From assembly GCA_022511145.1 (NCBI GenBank), contig JAFLSC010000005.1, positions 1 to 64,000 of the forward strand: a stretch of 64,000 nucleotides of DNA, given 5' to 3'. Below are positions 18,224 through 27,075 of this stretch, piece after piece. This DNA is from Helicobacter sp. GTDB taxonomy: Bacteria > Campylobacterota > Campylobacteria > Campylobacterales > Helicobacteraceae. The position numbers were made by a program, and so were the translations under genes. The notes beneath the pieces were generated by a model. It was not told the origin of the DNA. It worked only from the letters and a program-made list of their open reading frames with translations, and did not search any database. Position 1 is the stretch's first letter. Each line of letters begins with the position of its first letter.

Positions 18224-19441
18224 ATGAATTACGCCCATTATCCTAAAAATTTCAAAGCAATTCCAAGCCCTTGCTATGTGCTTGAAGAAGAAAAGCTTGA
18301 GAGAAATTGCAAGCTTTTGCATTCTATTGAAGAGGCAACGGGGACAAAAATCCTTGTAGCCCTCAAAGGATTTGCTTTGTGGAGGAGTTTTGATTTAATC
18401 AAGCAATATTTAAGCGGAATCACCGCAAGCGGACTTTATGAAGCACGATTGGGCTATGAAACTTTTGGAAAAGAAATCACGACTTTTAGTCCTGCTTACA
18501 AACAAGAGGAAATGCAAGAACTCCTTAAAATTTCAAATCATATTATTTTTAATTCTTTCTTGCAATGGCAGACTTTTAAGCCAATGATTCAAGCTCAAAA
18601 TAAATTAAATCAAGCCACAAGCCAACCTTTAATCTCTGTTGGATTGCGTCTTAATCCTCTTTATAGTGAAGTAACACCTGAAATTTATAATCCTTGTATT
18701 CAAGGTTCAAGGTTAGGCATTAACCCAACTGAATTTCAAAAAGGTGTTAAAAAATATGGATTAGAAGGGATTGAGGGTTTGCATTTTCACACCCATTGCG
18801 AACAAAATAGTGATGCCCTTAAACGCACACTTAAGCATTTTGAGAAGCATTTTCATCAATGGATACCTCAAATGCGTTGGATTAACTTTGGTGGAGGGCA
18901 CCATATCACACGAAAAGATTATGATATTACTTTGCTTAAACGCTTACTCGTTGATTTTAAAAATAAATATTCCACGCAAATCTATTTAGAACCGGGTGAA
19001 GCTGTGGGTTGGCAGAGTGGATTTTTAATAGGAAGTGTGATTGATATTGTCAAAAATGGTATGGAAATTGCGATTTTAGATGTTAGTGCGGCTGCTCATA
19101 TGCCCGATTGTTTAGAAATGCCCTATCGTCCAAGGGTAAGAAATAGCTTTAAGGCTAAAATCGATAAAAAAAGTAAAACACTCAAAGGGAAAGAAAAATA
19201 CTGCTATCGCTTTGGGGGACCCACTTGCCTAGCGGGTGATATTATCGGTGATTATAGTTTCAAAGAGCCTCTAAAAATCGGTGATAGAGTGATTTTTGAA
19301 GATATGATACATTACACGATTGTTAAAAATAACACTTTCAATGGCGTTCCCTTACCCAGTATAGGAGTAATCCATAAAGACGGCAGTTTTAAGCTTTATC
19401 ATCAATATAATTATGAGGACTACAAACAGCGAAATAGCTAA
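18224..19441 (+). CDS. nspC: Carboxynorspermidine decarboxylase
   Basis: 405-residue PLP enzyme of the alanine-racemase-fold decarboxylases. It makes spermidine or norspermidine from the carboxy precursor in the alternative polyamine route. The PLP lysine lies in ILVALKGFALW near residue 46. Further family marks are HFHTHCEQ, NFGGGHHITRKDYD and EPGEAVGWQSG. ATG occurs at 18221 and 18224; AAGGA (18213-18217) is better spaced for the second. The partner carboxynorspermidine dehydrogenase is not in the window. speA lies about 8 kb away. Confidence 0.93.
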   Translation: MNYAHYPKNFKAIPSPCYVLEEEKLERNCKLLHSIEEATGTKILVALKGFALWRSFDLIKQYLSGITASGLYEARLGYETFGKEITTFSPAYKQEEMQELLKISNHIIFNSFLQWQTFKPMIQAQNKLNQATSQPLISVGLRLNPLYSEVTPEIYNPCIQGSRLGINPTEFQKGVKKYGLEGIEGLHFHTHCEQNSDALKRTLKHFEKHFHQWIPQMRWINFGGGHHITRKDYDITLLKRLLVDFKNKYSTQIYLEPGEAVGWQSGFLIGSVIDIVKNGMEIAILDVSAAAHMPDCLEMPYRPRVRNSFKAKIDKKSKTLKGKEKYCYRFGGPTCLAGDIIGDYSFKEPLKIGDRVIFEDMIHYTIVKNNTFNGVPLPSIGVIHKDGSFKLYHQYNYEDYKQRNS

Positions 19442-19451
19442 ATTTCAACTC

Positions 19452-19534
19452 TCTAAATCTGAAATTTTAATGATTTTGATTGGCGATAATCGCATAAAAT
19501 CAATGATTAAAAACCACAAGCTTTAAGATTTAGA
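19452..19534 (+). terminator. Imperfect stem-loop region after nspC
   Basis: TCTAAATCT (19452-19460) and AGATTTAGA (19526-19534) are perfect 9-bp complements with a 65-base interior that itself contains shorter complements (TTGATT/AATCAA). It starts just after the nspC stop. It could be a terminator or a structured 3' end; evidence is weak. Confidence 0.3.
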
Positions 19535-19573
19535 ATTTACAAAAATTTTACTATATTTTTGTGAAATTTTAGT

Positions 19574-19579
19574 TATAAT
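19574..19579 (+). promoter_or_regulatory. -10 element of the cme operon
   Basis: TATAAT at 19574-19579 is the best -10 in the nspC-cmeA gap. It would give a leader of about 105 bases before the cmeA ATG, containing the inverted repeats listed separately. Confidence 0.5.
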
Positions 19580-19595
19580 TACAGACTATTTTTGC

Positions 19596-19656
19596 ACTCT
19601 TTTTAGTTTAGCATTTTAATTTACCTTAAAGCGTGATTTTAAAATCTAAAAAGAGT
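19596..19656 (+). promoter_or_regulatory. Long inverted repeat in the cmeABC leader
   Basis: ACTCTTTTTAG (19596-19606) and CTAAAAAGAGT (19646-19656) are perfect 11-bp complements. A second pair, ATTTTAA (19613-19619) and TTAAAAT (19639-19645), continues the stem after a 6-base bulge on the left side. It lies between the -10 and cmeA, so it could be an RNA structure, an attenuator or an operator. Confidence 0.6.
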
Positions 19657-19666
19657 TAGATTGTGT

Positions 19667-19681
19667 TTGTATCTCTTACAA
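19667..19681 (+). promoter_or_regulatory. Operator-like short palindrome before cmeA
   Basis: TTGTA-TCTCT-TACAA, a perfect 5-bp dyad, sits immediately ahead of the cmeA ribosome-binding site. TGTA/TACA half-sites resemble those bound by TetR-family repressors of RND pumps such as CmeR, but no repressor gene is adjacent. Confidence 0.35.
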
Positions 19682-19692
19682 TAAGGATTTTT

Positions 19693-20820
19693 ATGTCATT
19701 TTACAAAATTTTTATAAATGTTTTTGTGCTATGGGTGTTATTGTTTTTTACAAGCTGTTCTGATAAAGGAGATAATCAAGCTCAAATGGGACCTATCCCT
19801 GTTTCTACTTTTAATATTGAAACAAAAGATATTACCCTTTCTTTTGAATACCCCACTCAATTAACAAGCCTCCAAAGTGTTGATATTTACGCAAGAGTAG
19901 AGGGAACATTGTTAGAGCAAAAATTTGTTGAGGGTTCAATGGTTAAAGAGGGAGACAAACTCTTTAAAATCGACCCTTCCCGCTATCAAGCTAATGTCAA
20001 TAGTGCCAAAGCCCAACTACTCTCTGCACAAGCTTCTCTAAGGGAAGCAAGCAAAACTTGGGAGAGAGCAAAAAAACTTTTTAATGAAAAAGCCCTTAGC
20101 CCTCGTGAGAGAGACCAAGCCCTTGCAGCTTATGATAGTGCAAGAGGGGCTGTGGCTAATGCACAAGCGAGTTTAGATAATGCGATGATTGATTTGGGTT
20201 ATACTGATGTTGTTGCAACAGCAAGCGGTAGAGCGGGAATCAAACGCTATGATATAGGTGATTTGGTAGGGAGTGCAGGGGCAAACAATATCCTTACCAC
20301 TATTACCCAGCTTGACCCAATTCACGCAGAATTTTCAATCCCTAGCAATGATTATTTTTTTATTCGCACCCTAGATAGGGACAATATCAAAGTCTCTTAT
20401 ATCTTACCCGATGGCAATCCTTATCCTAAAGCCGGTAAAATAGATTTTATTGATAGTGTTATTGACAAAAATACCGCAACCGTCAAAGCAAGAGCTATCG
20501 TGGAAAATCCAGACCATTTATTAATTCCGGGAGAATTTTCCCGCATTAAGATTGAAAATCTAATCCTTAAAGAATCCGTTGCGATTCCCCAAATTGCTTT
20601 ATTGCAAGATGCTAATGGAAGCTATGTGTATCGTATTGTCGATGGCAAGGCGACTCAAACACCCGTTGAGCTAGGCTATACTTTTGGCAAAAATGTTATT
20701 ATTAAATCAGGACTTTTAACAGGGGATACGATTATTACAAGTCAATTAATTAAACTTCGCCCGGGTGCCCCTGTAACACCTATGAATACCCCTGCTCCAA
20801 CGAATGCTCCAAAGCAATAA
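19693..20820 (+). CDS. cmeA: RND efflux periplasmic adaptor (CmeA family)
   Basis: 375-residue membrane-fusion lipoprotein bridging CmeB and CmeC. The lipobox is FTSC with Cys22. Family features are DIYARVEGTLLEQKF, a helical hairpin (about 95-165) containing ALSPRERDQALAAYDSARG, and the beta-barrel region with VATASGRAGIKRYDIGDLVG. An upstream GTG opens the frame at 19663, but AAGGA lies at 19682-19687, so the ATG at 19693 is the start. It is first of three genes; cmeB follows after 9 bases. An Ala/Pro-rich tail ends the protein. Confidence 0.94.
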   Translation: MSFYKIFINVFVLWVLLFFTSCSDKGDNQAQMGPIPVSTFNIETKDITLSFEYPTQLTSLQSVDIYARVEGTLLEQKFVEGSMVKEGDKLFKIDPSRYQANVNSAKAQLLSAQASLREASKTWERAKKLFNEKALSPRERDQALAAYDSARGAVANAQASLDNAMIDLGYTDVVATASGRAGIKRYDIGDLVGSAGANNILTTITQLDPIHAEFSIPSNDYFFIRTLDRDNIKVSYILPDGNPYPKAGKIDFIDSVIDKNTATVKARAIVENPDHLLIPGEFSRIKIENLILKESVAIPQIALLQDANGSYVYRIVDGKATQTPVELGYTFGKNVIIKSGLLTGDTIITSQLIKLRPGAPVTPMNTPAPTNAPKQ

Positions 20821-20829
20821 GGGATTGTA

Positions 20830-23800
20830 ATGTTTTCAAAGTTTTTTATTAACCGACCTGTTTTAGCAATGGTAATGTCTATTATCATCGTTATTGCAGG
20901 TGGTTTGTCGATTTTTTCTTTAGCGGTTGAAGATTATCCTCAAGTAACACCACCTCAAGTCGTTGTATCGGCAAATTATCCGGGTGCAAGTGCGGAGGTT
21001 ATCTCAAGCAGCGTAGCTAGTGTGCTAGAAAATAGCATCAACGGGGTAGAAGGTATGATTTATATGCAATCATCTTCTACTTCTAGCGGAACTTTAAGTA
21101 TTAATGTTTATTTCACCAATGAAACTGACCCCGACCAAGCCACGATTAATGTTAATAACCGCGTCCAAGCCGTCATTAGCAAACTCCCTCAAGAAGTGCA
21201 AAGATTAGGGGTTACTGTTACTAAACGCTCCTCAACAATCCTCGCTGTTTATGCCCTTTATTCTAACTCTCCTAGTCAAGATGCCATTTATATTGCTAAC
21301 TACGCAGAAATTAATATTTTAGATGAATTAAAACGCGTTCCGGGCGTAGGTGATGCCTCACTTTTTGGGCAAGACCAATATTCAATGAGAGTTTGGCTCT
21401 CTCCTGATAAACTCGCTAAATACAATCTCACCACAGCTGAAGTCATTGCTCTAATTCAAGAACAAAACTCACAATTTGCTGCGGGTGCTTTTGGTAGCGA
21501 ACCTGTCAGCAAAGAAGTTGATTTTACTTATTCTGTAACCACACAAGGACGATTTAGCACGGCTGAAGAATTTGAAAATATCCTTATTAAAACTAATCCC
21601 GATGGTTCTTCACTTAGACTTAAAGACCTCGCAAGGATTGAACTTGGTGCTCAAGATTATAGCGTTAATGCCTTTTATAACGGCTCTCCAGCGGCAGCTT
21701 TTGGGATTTTCTTGCAACCGGGTGCTAATGCACTTAATGTTGCTGATAGTGTCCATAGTAAGCTTGAAGAACTCTCTAAAGATTTCCCCGATGGCTTACA
21801 ATACGCTGTCCCTTACGATACTACTAAATTTGTTCAAGTTTCTATTCTTGAAGTTGTGAAAACCTTTTTTGAAGCTATCATCTTAGTGGTTATTATTATT
21901 TATTTCTTTCTACAAAATTTTAGGGCAACGATTGTCCCTGTCCTTGCAATCCCTGTTTCTATCATCGGGACTTTTGCAGGAATGTATATTTTAGGATTTT
22001 CAATCAATCTTTTAACGCTTTTTGGACTCATCTTAGCCATTGGGATTGTTGTTGATGATGCCATTATTGTGATTGAAAATGTTGAGAGGATAATTCACGA
22101 GAAAAAAATCTCTGTTAAAGAAGCAACGATTCAAGCAATGGAGGAGATTTCAAGTCCCGTTATTGCGATTGTGCTTGTCCTCTCTTCAGTTTTTATTCCT
22201 GTTGCTTTTATCGGCGGATTTTCAGGAGAGATTTATAAGCAATTTGCCGTTACTATCGTTATTTCAGTTATTATTTCAGGATTTGTTGCTTTGACGCTCA
22301 CTCCAGCCTTGTGTGCCTCTATCCTCCACGCTAAAGAACCTAAACCCTTTTATATTGTAAAAAGATTTAATGCTTTTTTTGATTGGCTTACCTATCAATT
22401 TACCGATAAAGTCGCTCACGCTATAAAACGAGGAACACTTTATGTGCTTTTGTTTGGGGCTATTATTTGTGTAACTTATGGCTTATTTACCCGTGTTTCA
22501 GGCGGACTTGTCCCCGCAGAAGATAAAGGAATCTTGCTTGTTTCAATGCAGCTTCCCCCAGCTTCTTCTCTTAGCCGCACCACAGAATTAGTAAAATTTG
22601 TTGAACAAACTGCTCTTAGCAATCCTGATATGCAAGAACTCATTGCCCTAGCGGGTTATGATATATTAGGAAGTGCAATAAGAACCCACGCAGGAAGTGC
22701 GTTTATTCAACTTAAAGATTGGGACGAAAGAAAGAAAAAAGAACAAAATTCTTTAATTTTAGCGGACACTTTCACAGGGGCATTAATGCAAAATCCTAAT
22801 GCGATTGCCTTCGCACTCAATCCGCCACCCATTATGGGATTAAGCTTAACTGATGGCTTTGAGATTTATATTCAAGATAGGACGGGAGGGAGTGTGCAAG
22901 ACCTCAATAAATATTCTAATCTTGTTTTGCAAGAGGCAAGTAAGCGTCCTGAACTCACGGGAGTTCGGAATCAGCTAAGTGTTAATGTCCCTCAATATAA
23001 TGTTACACTTGATAGACAAAAAGCAAAATCGCTAGGCGTTAATGTTAATGATGTTTTTTCAACTTTGCAAGCAACTTTTGGGGCTTATTATGTCAATGAT
23101 TTTAATCTTTTTGGACGAACCTATCAAGTCAATGTGCAATCAGAAGAATCTTTCAGACGAAAGCCTGAGGATTTACGCGATGTTTTTGTCCGCTCAAGCA
23201 GCGGTGAGATGATTCCTGTTAGCTCTTTAATCAATTTTGAAAGGATTATAGGACCTGATGTGTTGGAGCGATTTAATCTCTTCCCTGCGGCTAAAATTAT
23301 GGGAAGTGCAAATATAGGATTTTCTTCAGGCGATGCTCTCAATGCGATTGAAGAAGTTGCTAAAGAAGTCTTGCCAGAGGGTTATACGATTGCTTTTTCA
23401 GGAACATCTTATCAGGAAAAAGCAAGTAGTGGGACAGGATATACGGCATTTGTTTATGGTTTAGTGTTTGTCTTTTTGATTCTTGCGGCTCAATATGAAC
23501 GATGGCTTATGCCTATGGCAGTTTTAACTGCTGTGCCTTTTGCGGTTTTTGGTGCGATTTTTGCCACTTGGGCTAGAGGACTCAATAATGATATTTACTT
23601 CCAAATCGGACTCGTTATGCTTATCGCCCTATCGGCTAAAAATGCGATTTTGATTATTGAATTTGCAATGCAAGCTCGAGAAAAAGAGGGGAAAGATATT
23701 TATGGAGCAGCTATTGAGGCAGCAAGATTGCGATTCCGCCCTATTGTTATGACTTCCCTTGCTTTTACAATCGGTGTTTTGCCTCTTGCTATTAGCACAG

Positions 23801-23967
23801 GAGCAGGTGCAGCAAGTCGCCACGCTATTGGGACAGGTGTTATCGGGGGAATGTTAGCGGCAACCTTTATTGGAGCTTTTTTTATTCCGCTATTTTTTAC
23901 TTATTTTGCACGTTTTAGTGAATATATCAATAAAAAAATAGGTAGCACTAATGAGGAGGGTGAGTAA
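20830..23967 (+). CDS. cmeB: RND multidrug efflux pump (CmeB/AcrB family)
   Basis: 1045-residue inner-membrane proton/drug antiporter of the HAE1 family. The N-terminus FINRPVLAMVMSIIIVIAGG and the proton-relay pair of aspartates in GIVVDDAIIVIENVER (about residues 409-410) are diagnostic. The second membrane half has the matching ALSAKNAILIIEFA with its conserved lysine. Two large periplasmic loops of normal size are present. The full length is intact. It exports bile salts and antibiotics in relatives. The stop overlaps the cmeC start (TAATG). Confidence 0.97.
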   Translation: MFSKFFINRPVLAMVMSIIIVIAGGLSIFSLAVEDYPQVTPPQVVVSANYPGASAEVISSSVASVLENSINGVEGMIYMQSSSTSSGTLSINVYFTNETDPDQATINVNNRVQAVISKLPQEVQRLGVTVTKRSSTILAVYALYSNSPSQDAIYIANYAEINILDELKRVPGVGDASLFGQDQYSMRVWLSPDKLAKYNLTTAEVIALIQEQNSQFAAGAFGSEPVSKEVDFTYSVTTQGRFSTAEEFENILIKTNPDGSSLRLKDLARIELGAQDYSVNAFYNGSPAAAFGIFLQPGANALNVADSVHSKLEELSKDFPDGLQYAVPYDTTKFVQVSILEVVKTFFEAIILVVIIIYFFLQNFRATIVPVLAIPVSIIGTFAGMYILGFSINLLTLFGLILAIGIVVDDAIIVIENVERIIHEKKISVKEATIQAMEEISSPVIAIVLVLSSVFIPVAFIGGFSGEIYKQFAVTIVISVIISGFVALTLTPALCASILHAKEPKPFYIVKRFNAFFDWLTYQFTDKVAHAIKRGTLYVLLFGAIICVTYGLFTRVSGGLVPAEDKGILLVSMQLPPASSLSRTTELVKFVEQTALSNPDMQELIALAGYDILGSAIRTHAGSAFIQLKDWDERKKKEQNSLILADTFTGALMQNPNAIAFALNPPPIMGLSLTDGFEIYIQDRTGGSVQDLNKYSNLVLQEASKRPELTGVRNQLSVNVPQYNVTLDRQKAKSLGVNVNDVFSTLQATFGAYYVNDFNLFGRTYQVNVQSEESFRRKPEDLRDVFVRSSSGEMIPVSSLINFERIIGPDVLERFNLFPAAKIMGSANIGFSSGDALNAIEEVAKEVLPEGYTIAFSGTSYQEKASSGTGYTAFVYGLVFVFLILAAQYERWLMPMAVLTAVPFAVFGAIFATWARGLNNDIYFQIGLVMLIALSAKNAILIIEFAMQAREKEGKDIYGAAIEAARLRFRPIVMTSLAFTIGVLPLAISTGAGAASRHAIGTGVIGGMLAATFIGAFFIPLFFTYFARFSEYINKKIGSTNEEGE

Positions 23968-25382
23968 TGAAAAGACTAATCAATAAAATGCACTTAAATT
24001 TTATTTTGGGGTTAGGATTTTTGTTTTATGGTTGCTCACTCTCACCTACTTATGAAGACCCTGAAGTCAATCTTCCCTATGCCTTACCAACTCAAGCTTC
24101 TTTAGAGAAAATCAGTAAAACTTGGTGGGAAGATTTTAACGACCAAACTCTAAACATACTCGTGCAAGAGGCTTTGGATAATAATTATGATTTGGCAGTG
24201 GCAATGCAGAGAGTTGAACAAGCAAGAAGCTCTTGGAGCTATGCTAGGAGCGACCGCTATCCTAATATCTCAGCACAAGGTGAAGGAGTAAGAACAAAGG
24301 CAAATGAAAGCGACCCAAAAAATTATTACAATAGTTTTTCTCTTAGTGCAGTTTTGAGCTTTGAGCTAGATTTATGGGGACGAGCAAGAGATGCTGATAG
24401 AAGTGCTTATGCTAAACTACTTGCTAGTAAAGCAAATCGCGACACGGTAAGATTGAGCCTAATTGCTAATGTGGCAGAGAGCTATTTTGGAATCCTCACC
24501 TTTAACAATCAAGTAGAACTCTCCAAAAAAACGCTTAAAGCAAGGGAAGAAAATTATGAATACCTTAGAAAAGAGTTTGAAGTAGGAAAAACTTCTGAAA
24601 TGGATATGCAACAAGCCCGTAGTGAAATGGCATCAGTGCGTGCCCAGCTTCAAAGCTTAATGATGGAACAAAATGCCGCACAAACTTCTTTGATGATTCT
24701 TTTAGGGAGAGACCCTCAAGCCCTCTTTGATGTCCAGCTTCCCACCCAAGCAAAAAATCTCCCCAAAGCCCCGATTGTGCCAGTTGGAATTCCCTCAAGT
24801 GTGCTTGAACAGCGTCCTGATATTGAAATGGCAACACAAAATCTAAAAAGTGCTAATTTTGCTATTGGAGTCGCTAGAAGTGCCTATTTTCCTATCATTT
24901 CTTTAACCGGTATGGCAGGTTATGTCAGTCCAGAATTTAATGAACTCATTAGAAGCTCAAACTCTACTTGGAATTATGGGGGTAATTTTATCGCTAATCT
25001 CCTTGATTTTGGGCGGACTAGTGCTAATGTTAGACTATCAGAATCTCAATATGAAGAAATGCTCCTTAATTACGGACAAACTGTAAGGAATGCATTTGGA
25101 GAAGTAAGGGATTCTTTGTTTAATTACAGCACCACACAAGAAAAAGTAAAGAGCGTTGATGAACAAGTTGAGGCTTTGCAAAGAGCTTTGGTTTTAGCAG
25201 ATTTGCGTTATAAAGAGGGGTATTCTAATTATTTGGAAGTTTTAAATATGCAAAGCTCACTTTTTGCCGCTGAACTTAACCAGCAAAGTGCTAAACTTGA
25301 AAATCTAAGTGCCGCTATTAGCCTTTATAAAGCCTTTGGTGGTGGTTGGGACAAAGAAACCTACGATATTGATGAGGAATAA
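23967..25382 (+). CDS. cmeC: Outer-membrane efflux channel (CmeC/OprM family)
   Basis: 471-residue TolC-type lipoprotein channel. The lipobox is FYGC near residue 23. The processed N-terminus SLSPTYEDPEVNLP and the segment SKTWWEDFNDQTLN are typical of NodT/OprM proteins. The two repeated outer-membrane-efflux domains include ELDLWGRARDADRSAYA and the later LLDFGRTSANVRLSESQYEE. It is translationally coupled to cmeB by TAATG and completes the tripartite pump. No cmeR is adjacent on either side. Confidence 0.95.
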   Translation: MKRLINKMHLNFILGLGFLFYGCSLSPTYEDPEVNLPYALPTQASLEKISKTWWEDFNDQTLNILVQEALDNNYDLAVAMQRVEQARSSWSYARSDRYPNISAQGEGVRTKANESDPKNYYNSFSLSAVLSFELDLWGRARDADRSAYAKLLASKANRDTVRLSLIANVAESYFGILTFNNQVELSKKTLKAREENYEYLRKEFEVGKTSEMDMQQARSEMASVRAQLQSLMMEQNAAQTSLMILLGRDPQALFDVQLPTQAKNLPKAPIVPVGIPSSVLEQRPDIEMATQNLKSANFAIGVARSAYFPIISLTGMAGYVSPEFNELIRSSNSTWNYGGNFIANLLDFGRTSANVRLSESQYEEMLLNYGQTVRNAFGEVRDSLFNYSTTQEKVKSVDEQVEALQRALVLADLRYKEGYSNYLEVLNMQSSLFAAELNQQSAKLENLSAAISLYKAFGGGWDKETYDIDEE

Positions 25383-25716
25383 TTAACATTCATTATCATC
25401 GCAAAAGGCTTTACTTATGCAATTTGGGGTTAAGAAATTTTGATTGTCATTGCAAGAAAATTCTAAAAAATTTTTGTCGTAGTCTTTGTTTTGTTATCGT
25501 GAGAAAAATCACTAGATTTTGTGATAATCTTATCTTTTGGGATTGCTTTGGAACTAAAATTCCTTACAATAACGAGGGGAATAGACAATGACAGAGGTAA
25601 AAGCTTCATAATGCAAGATAAAGGTGCAATAATAAAGAAAGAGTAAGCCTTGCAAAAATTACCTAATGAAAGTGAATCTTACAAAATCTCCTAACTAAAC
25701 AGAAAAAGCTCAAAGT
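25383..25716. repeat. Gene-free gap with a degenerate palindromic repeat
   Basis: This 334-base gap holds no coding sequence that I trust. GTCATTGCAAG begins at 25446 and a mirrored ACAATGAC ends at 25592. GGGATTGCTTTGG lies between them, recalling AGATTGCTTCG of the element at 9857-9941. I read it as a decayed and expanded copy of that element. No promoter or terminator is clear. Confidence 0.45.
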
Positions 25717-26665
25717 TTAGCAAAACCTTAAAGGAATTTCAGGATTTGCAAGCCAAGTTGGGGTATCAAAATCTTTTAAATACCCCTTTTTTCTAAAGCC
25801 TTGTTGCAAAAAATCTTTTGCTAAATCTTTTCTTAAATAACTTACTTCAGCTGTTGTACTCCAAAACAAACCTTTTTTGGATTTATCTTGAGAATAAAAA
25901 ATCTTGCCGTGGTTATTCAAGTGTGTGTGGATAGGGACAAAAAACTTATTGAATCTTTCAAGCACCTTTTTACGCCTTTTAAATCCCTCTTTCTCCTCAA
26001 CATTTAAGCCGTGAAATTCAAAAATCACTTGCGTAAAATATTCACTCAAAAGCTTTATATCAATATCCTCTAGCATTTGCCATTCAGCATTTTCTATATC
26101 GCATTGCAAGATATTGGGTTTAGTTTTATCAAAAGCACTTTCTTTAAGAATTTGAGTGAGCGTTATGGTATTTTCATCGTTTTTTGCCCCTATGAATTTT
26201 TTATAAAAGTGAATATTTTTGTGCGTATAAGGGGATTTTTCAATGCTACCATCATACTCTATTACTTCAAAGCCAAGTTCTGCCATTTCTAAATCCCAAG
26301 GTGAGTAATCACTCACACCTAAAGATAGAGCTTTAGTAGGGCTTTCTAATCTCCCCCCCCCCCATAGAAGTATTACATTGAACCATCACATAACCGCCAT
26401 CATTACTTCCGCCAACACGAATGAGTTTGTGAGTATCAAGCTTAAGAGGTCTTAAAAGAGTGAGATAAGTTTGGATATTTTCAAAGACTTGTTTATTGTG
26501 ATTAATGCGGATAAAATTTCTATCTCTATCCTGCAAAAGTAGGAGCAAAAGCTCTTTATCATCGCTATTTATATTTGAATTTATAATAATATTTGACATT
26601 AAAAGATTATAAACGAGTTGATTGTTTAATTCTAAATTTTTATTTAGTTTTTCTAAATCTTGCAT
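25717..26665 (-). pseudogene. Phase-variable methyltransferase-like gene, interrupted at a G11 tract
   Basis: Two consecutive frames on the minus strand belong together. The first part (26665-26333, 110 residues) starts at an ATG after a GGAG ribosome-binding site and reaches RVGGSNDGGYVM, an SAM-fold N-terminal motif, just before a run of 11 G. It then stops after MGGGEIRKPY. The second part (down to 25717) continues in another frame as SLGVSDYSPWDLEMAELGFEVIEYDGS, listed here only in part, then ILQCDIENAEWQML and IFEFHGL, as in FkbM/Methyltransf_22-like methyltransferases. With G10 or G13 the gene would read as one protein of about 315 residues; as drawn it is out of frame. Such genes usually modify surface glycans. 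The exact target is unknown. Confidence 0.8.
26353..26363. repeat. Homopolymeric C11 (G11 on the coding strand) tract
   Basis: Eleven consecutive C on the plus strand within the methyltransferase-like gene. Counting frames, the ATG uses one G and ten remain before AG, which leads to a stop ten codons later. Losing one G restores the long frame. Poly-G contingency tracts of 8 or more are typical of Campylobacter and Helicobacter. Confidence 0.9.
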
Positions 26666-27041
26666 TTTATCTCCTGAACTATGATTAAGATTTGTTATTG
26701 TAGCAAAAATTTTGTTAGAATTACAATATAGTCTAAACTTAACTAGAATAAAAAAACAAGAAGAATATATAGAAGTAAATGTTTGAAAGAAATAATAAAA
26801 AAAGGAAAATCGGACAAGGAGAATATATATAATGACAGATTTTAATTTACAAGGATTGTTATATAATTGTGTTTAACTCGTAATACGGAAACAAAGCCAA
26901 GATTTATTGTTGTTTTTTGATAAGAGCAATAATTGATAGCTTTGGGAGGTTTTTTCTTTAGATTTCAAATACAATTTTCAGCGAATGAGCAAAACACGGA
27001 CAAAAAATTTGAGTTTTGCTTGTAATTTTTAAGAGTTGTGC
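26666..27041. other. AT-rich gap with a short start-and-stop frame
   Basis: Between the methyltransferase-like gene and speA lie about 400 bases without a recognisable gene. At 26832-26876 on the plus strand, a good ribosome-binding site AAGGAG is followed by ATG and a 14-codon frame, MTDFNLQGLLYNCV, then TAA. It may be the start of a deleted gene or a leader peptide. AGCAAAAC (26988-26995) and GTTTTGCT (27013-27020) form a stem followed by TGTAATTTTT, a possible weak terminator before the speA promoter. Confidence 0.4.
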
Positions 27042-27047
27042 TACAAT
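27042..27047 (+). promoter_or_regulatory. -10 element of speA-cysE
   Basis: TACAAT at 27042-27047 lies 29 bases before the speA ATG, the expected -10 position for a short leader. Confidence 0.45.
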
Positions 27048-27075
27048 AAGCCTTTATTTTTTATCGAGGTTAATA

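Noticed and set aside
19667..19681. Definite CmeR operator
   Set aside because: The dyad is only 5 bp with a 5-base centre, and no repressor is adjacent; kept only as operator-like.
25383..27075. Genomic island or prophage
   Set aside because: There is no integrase, transposase, attachment repeat or tRNA boundary; only one accessory gene and gaps.
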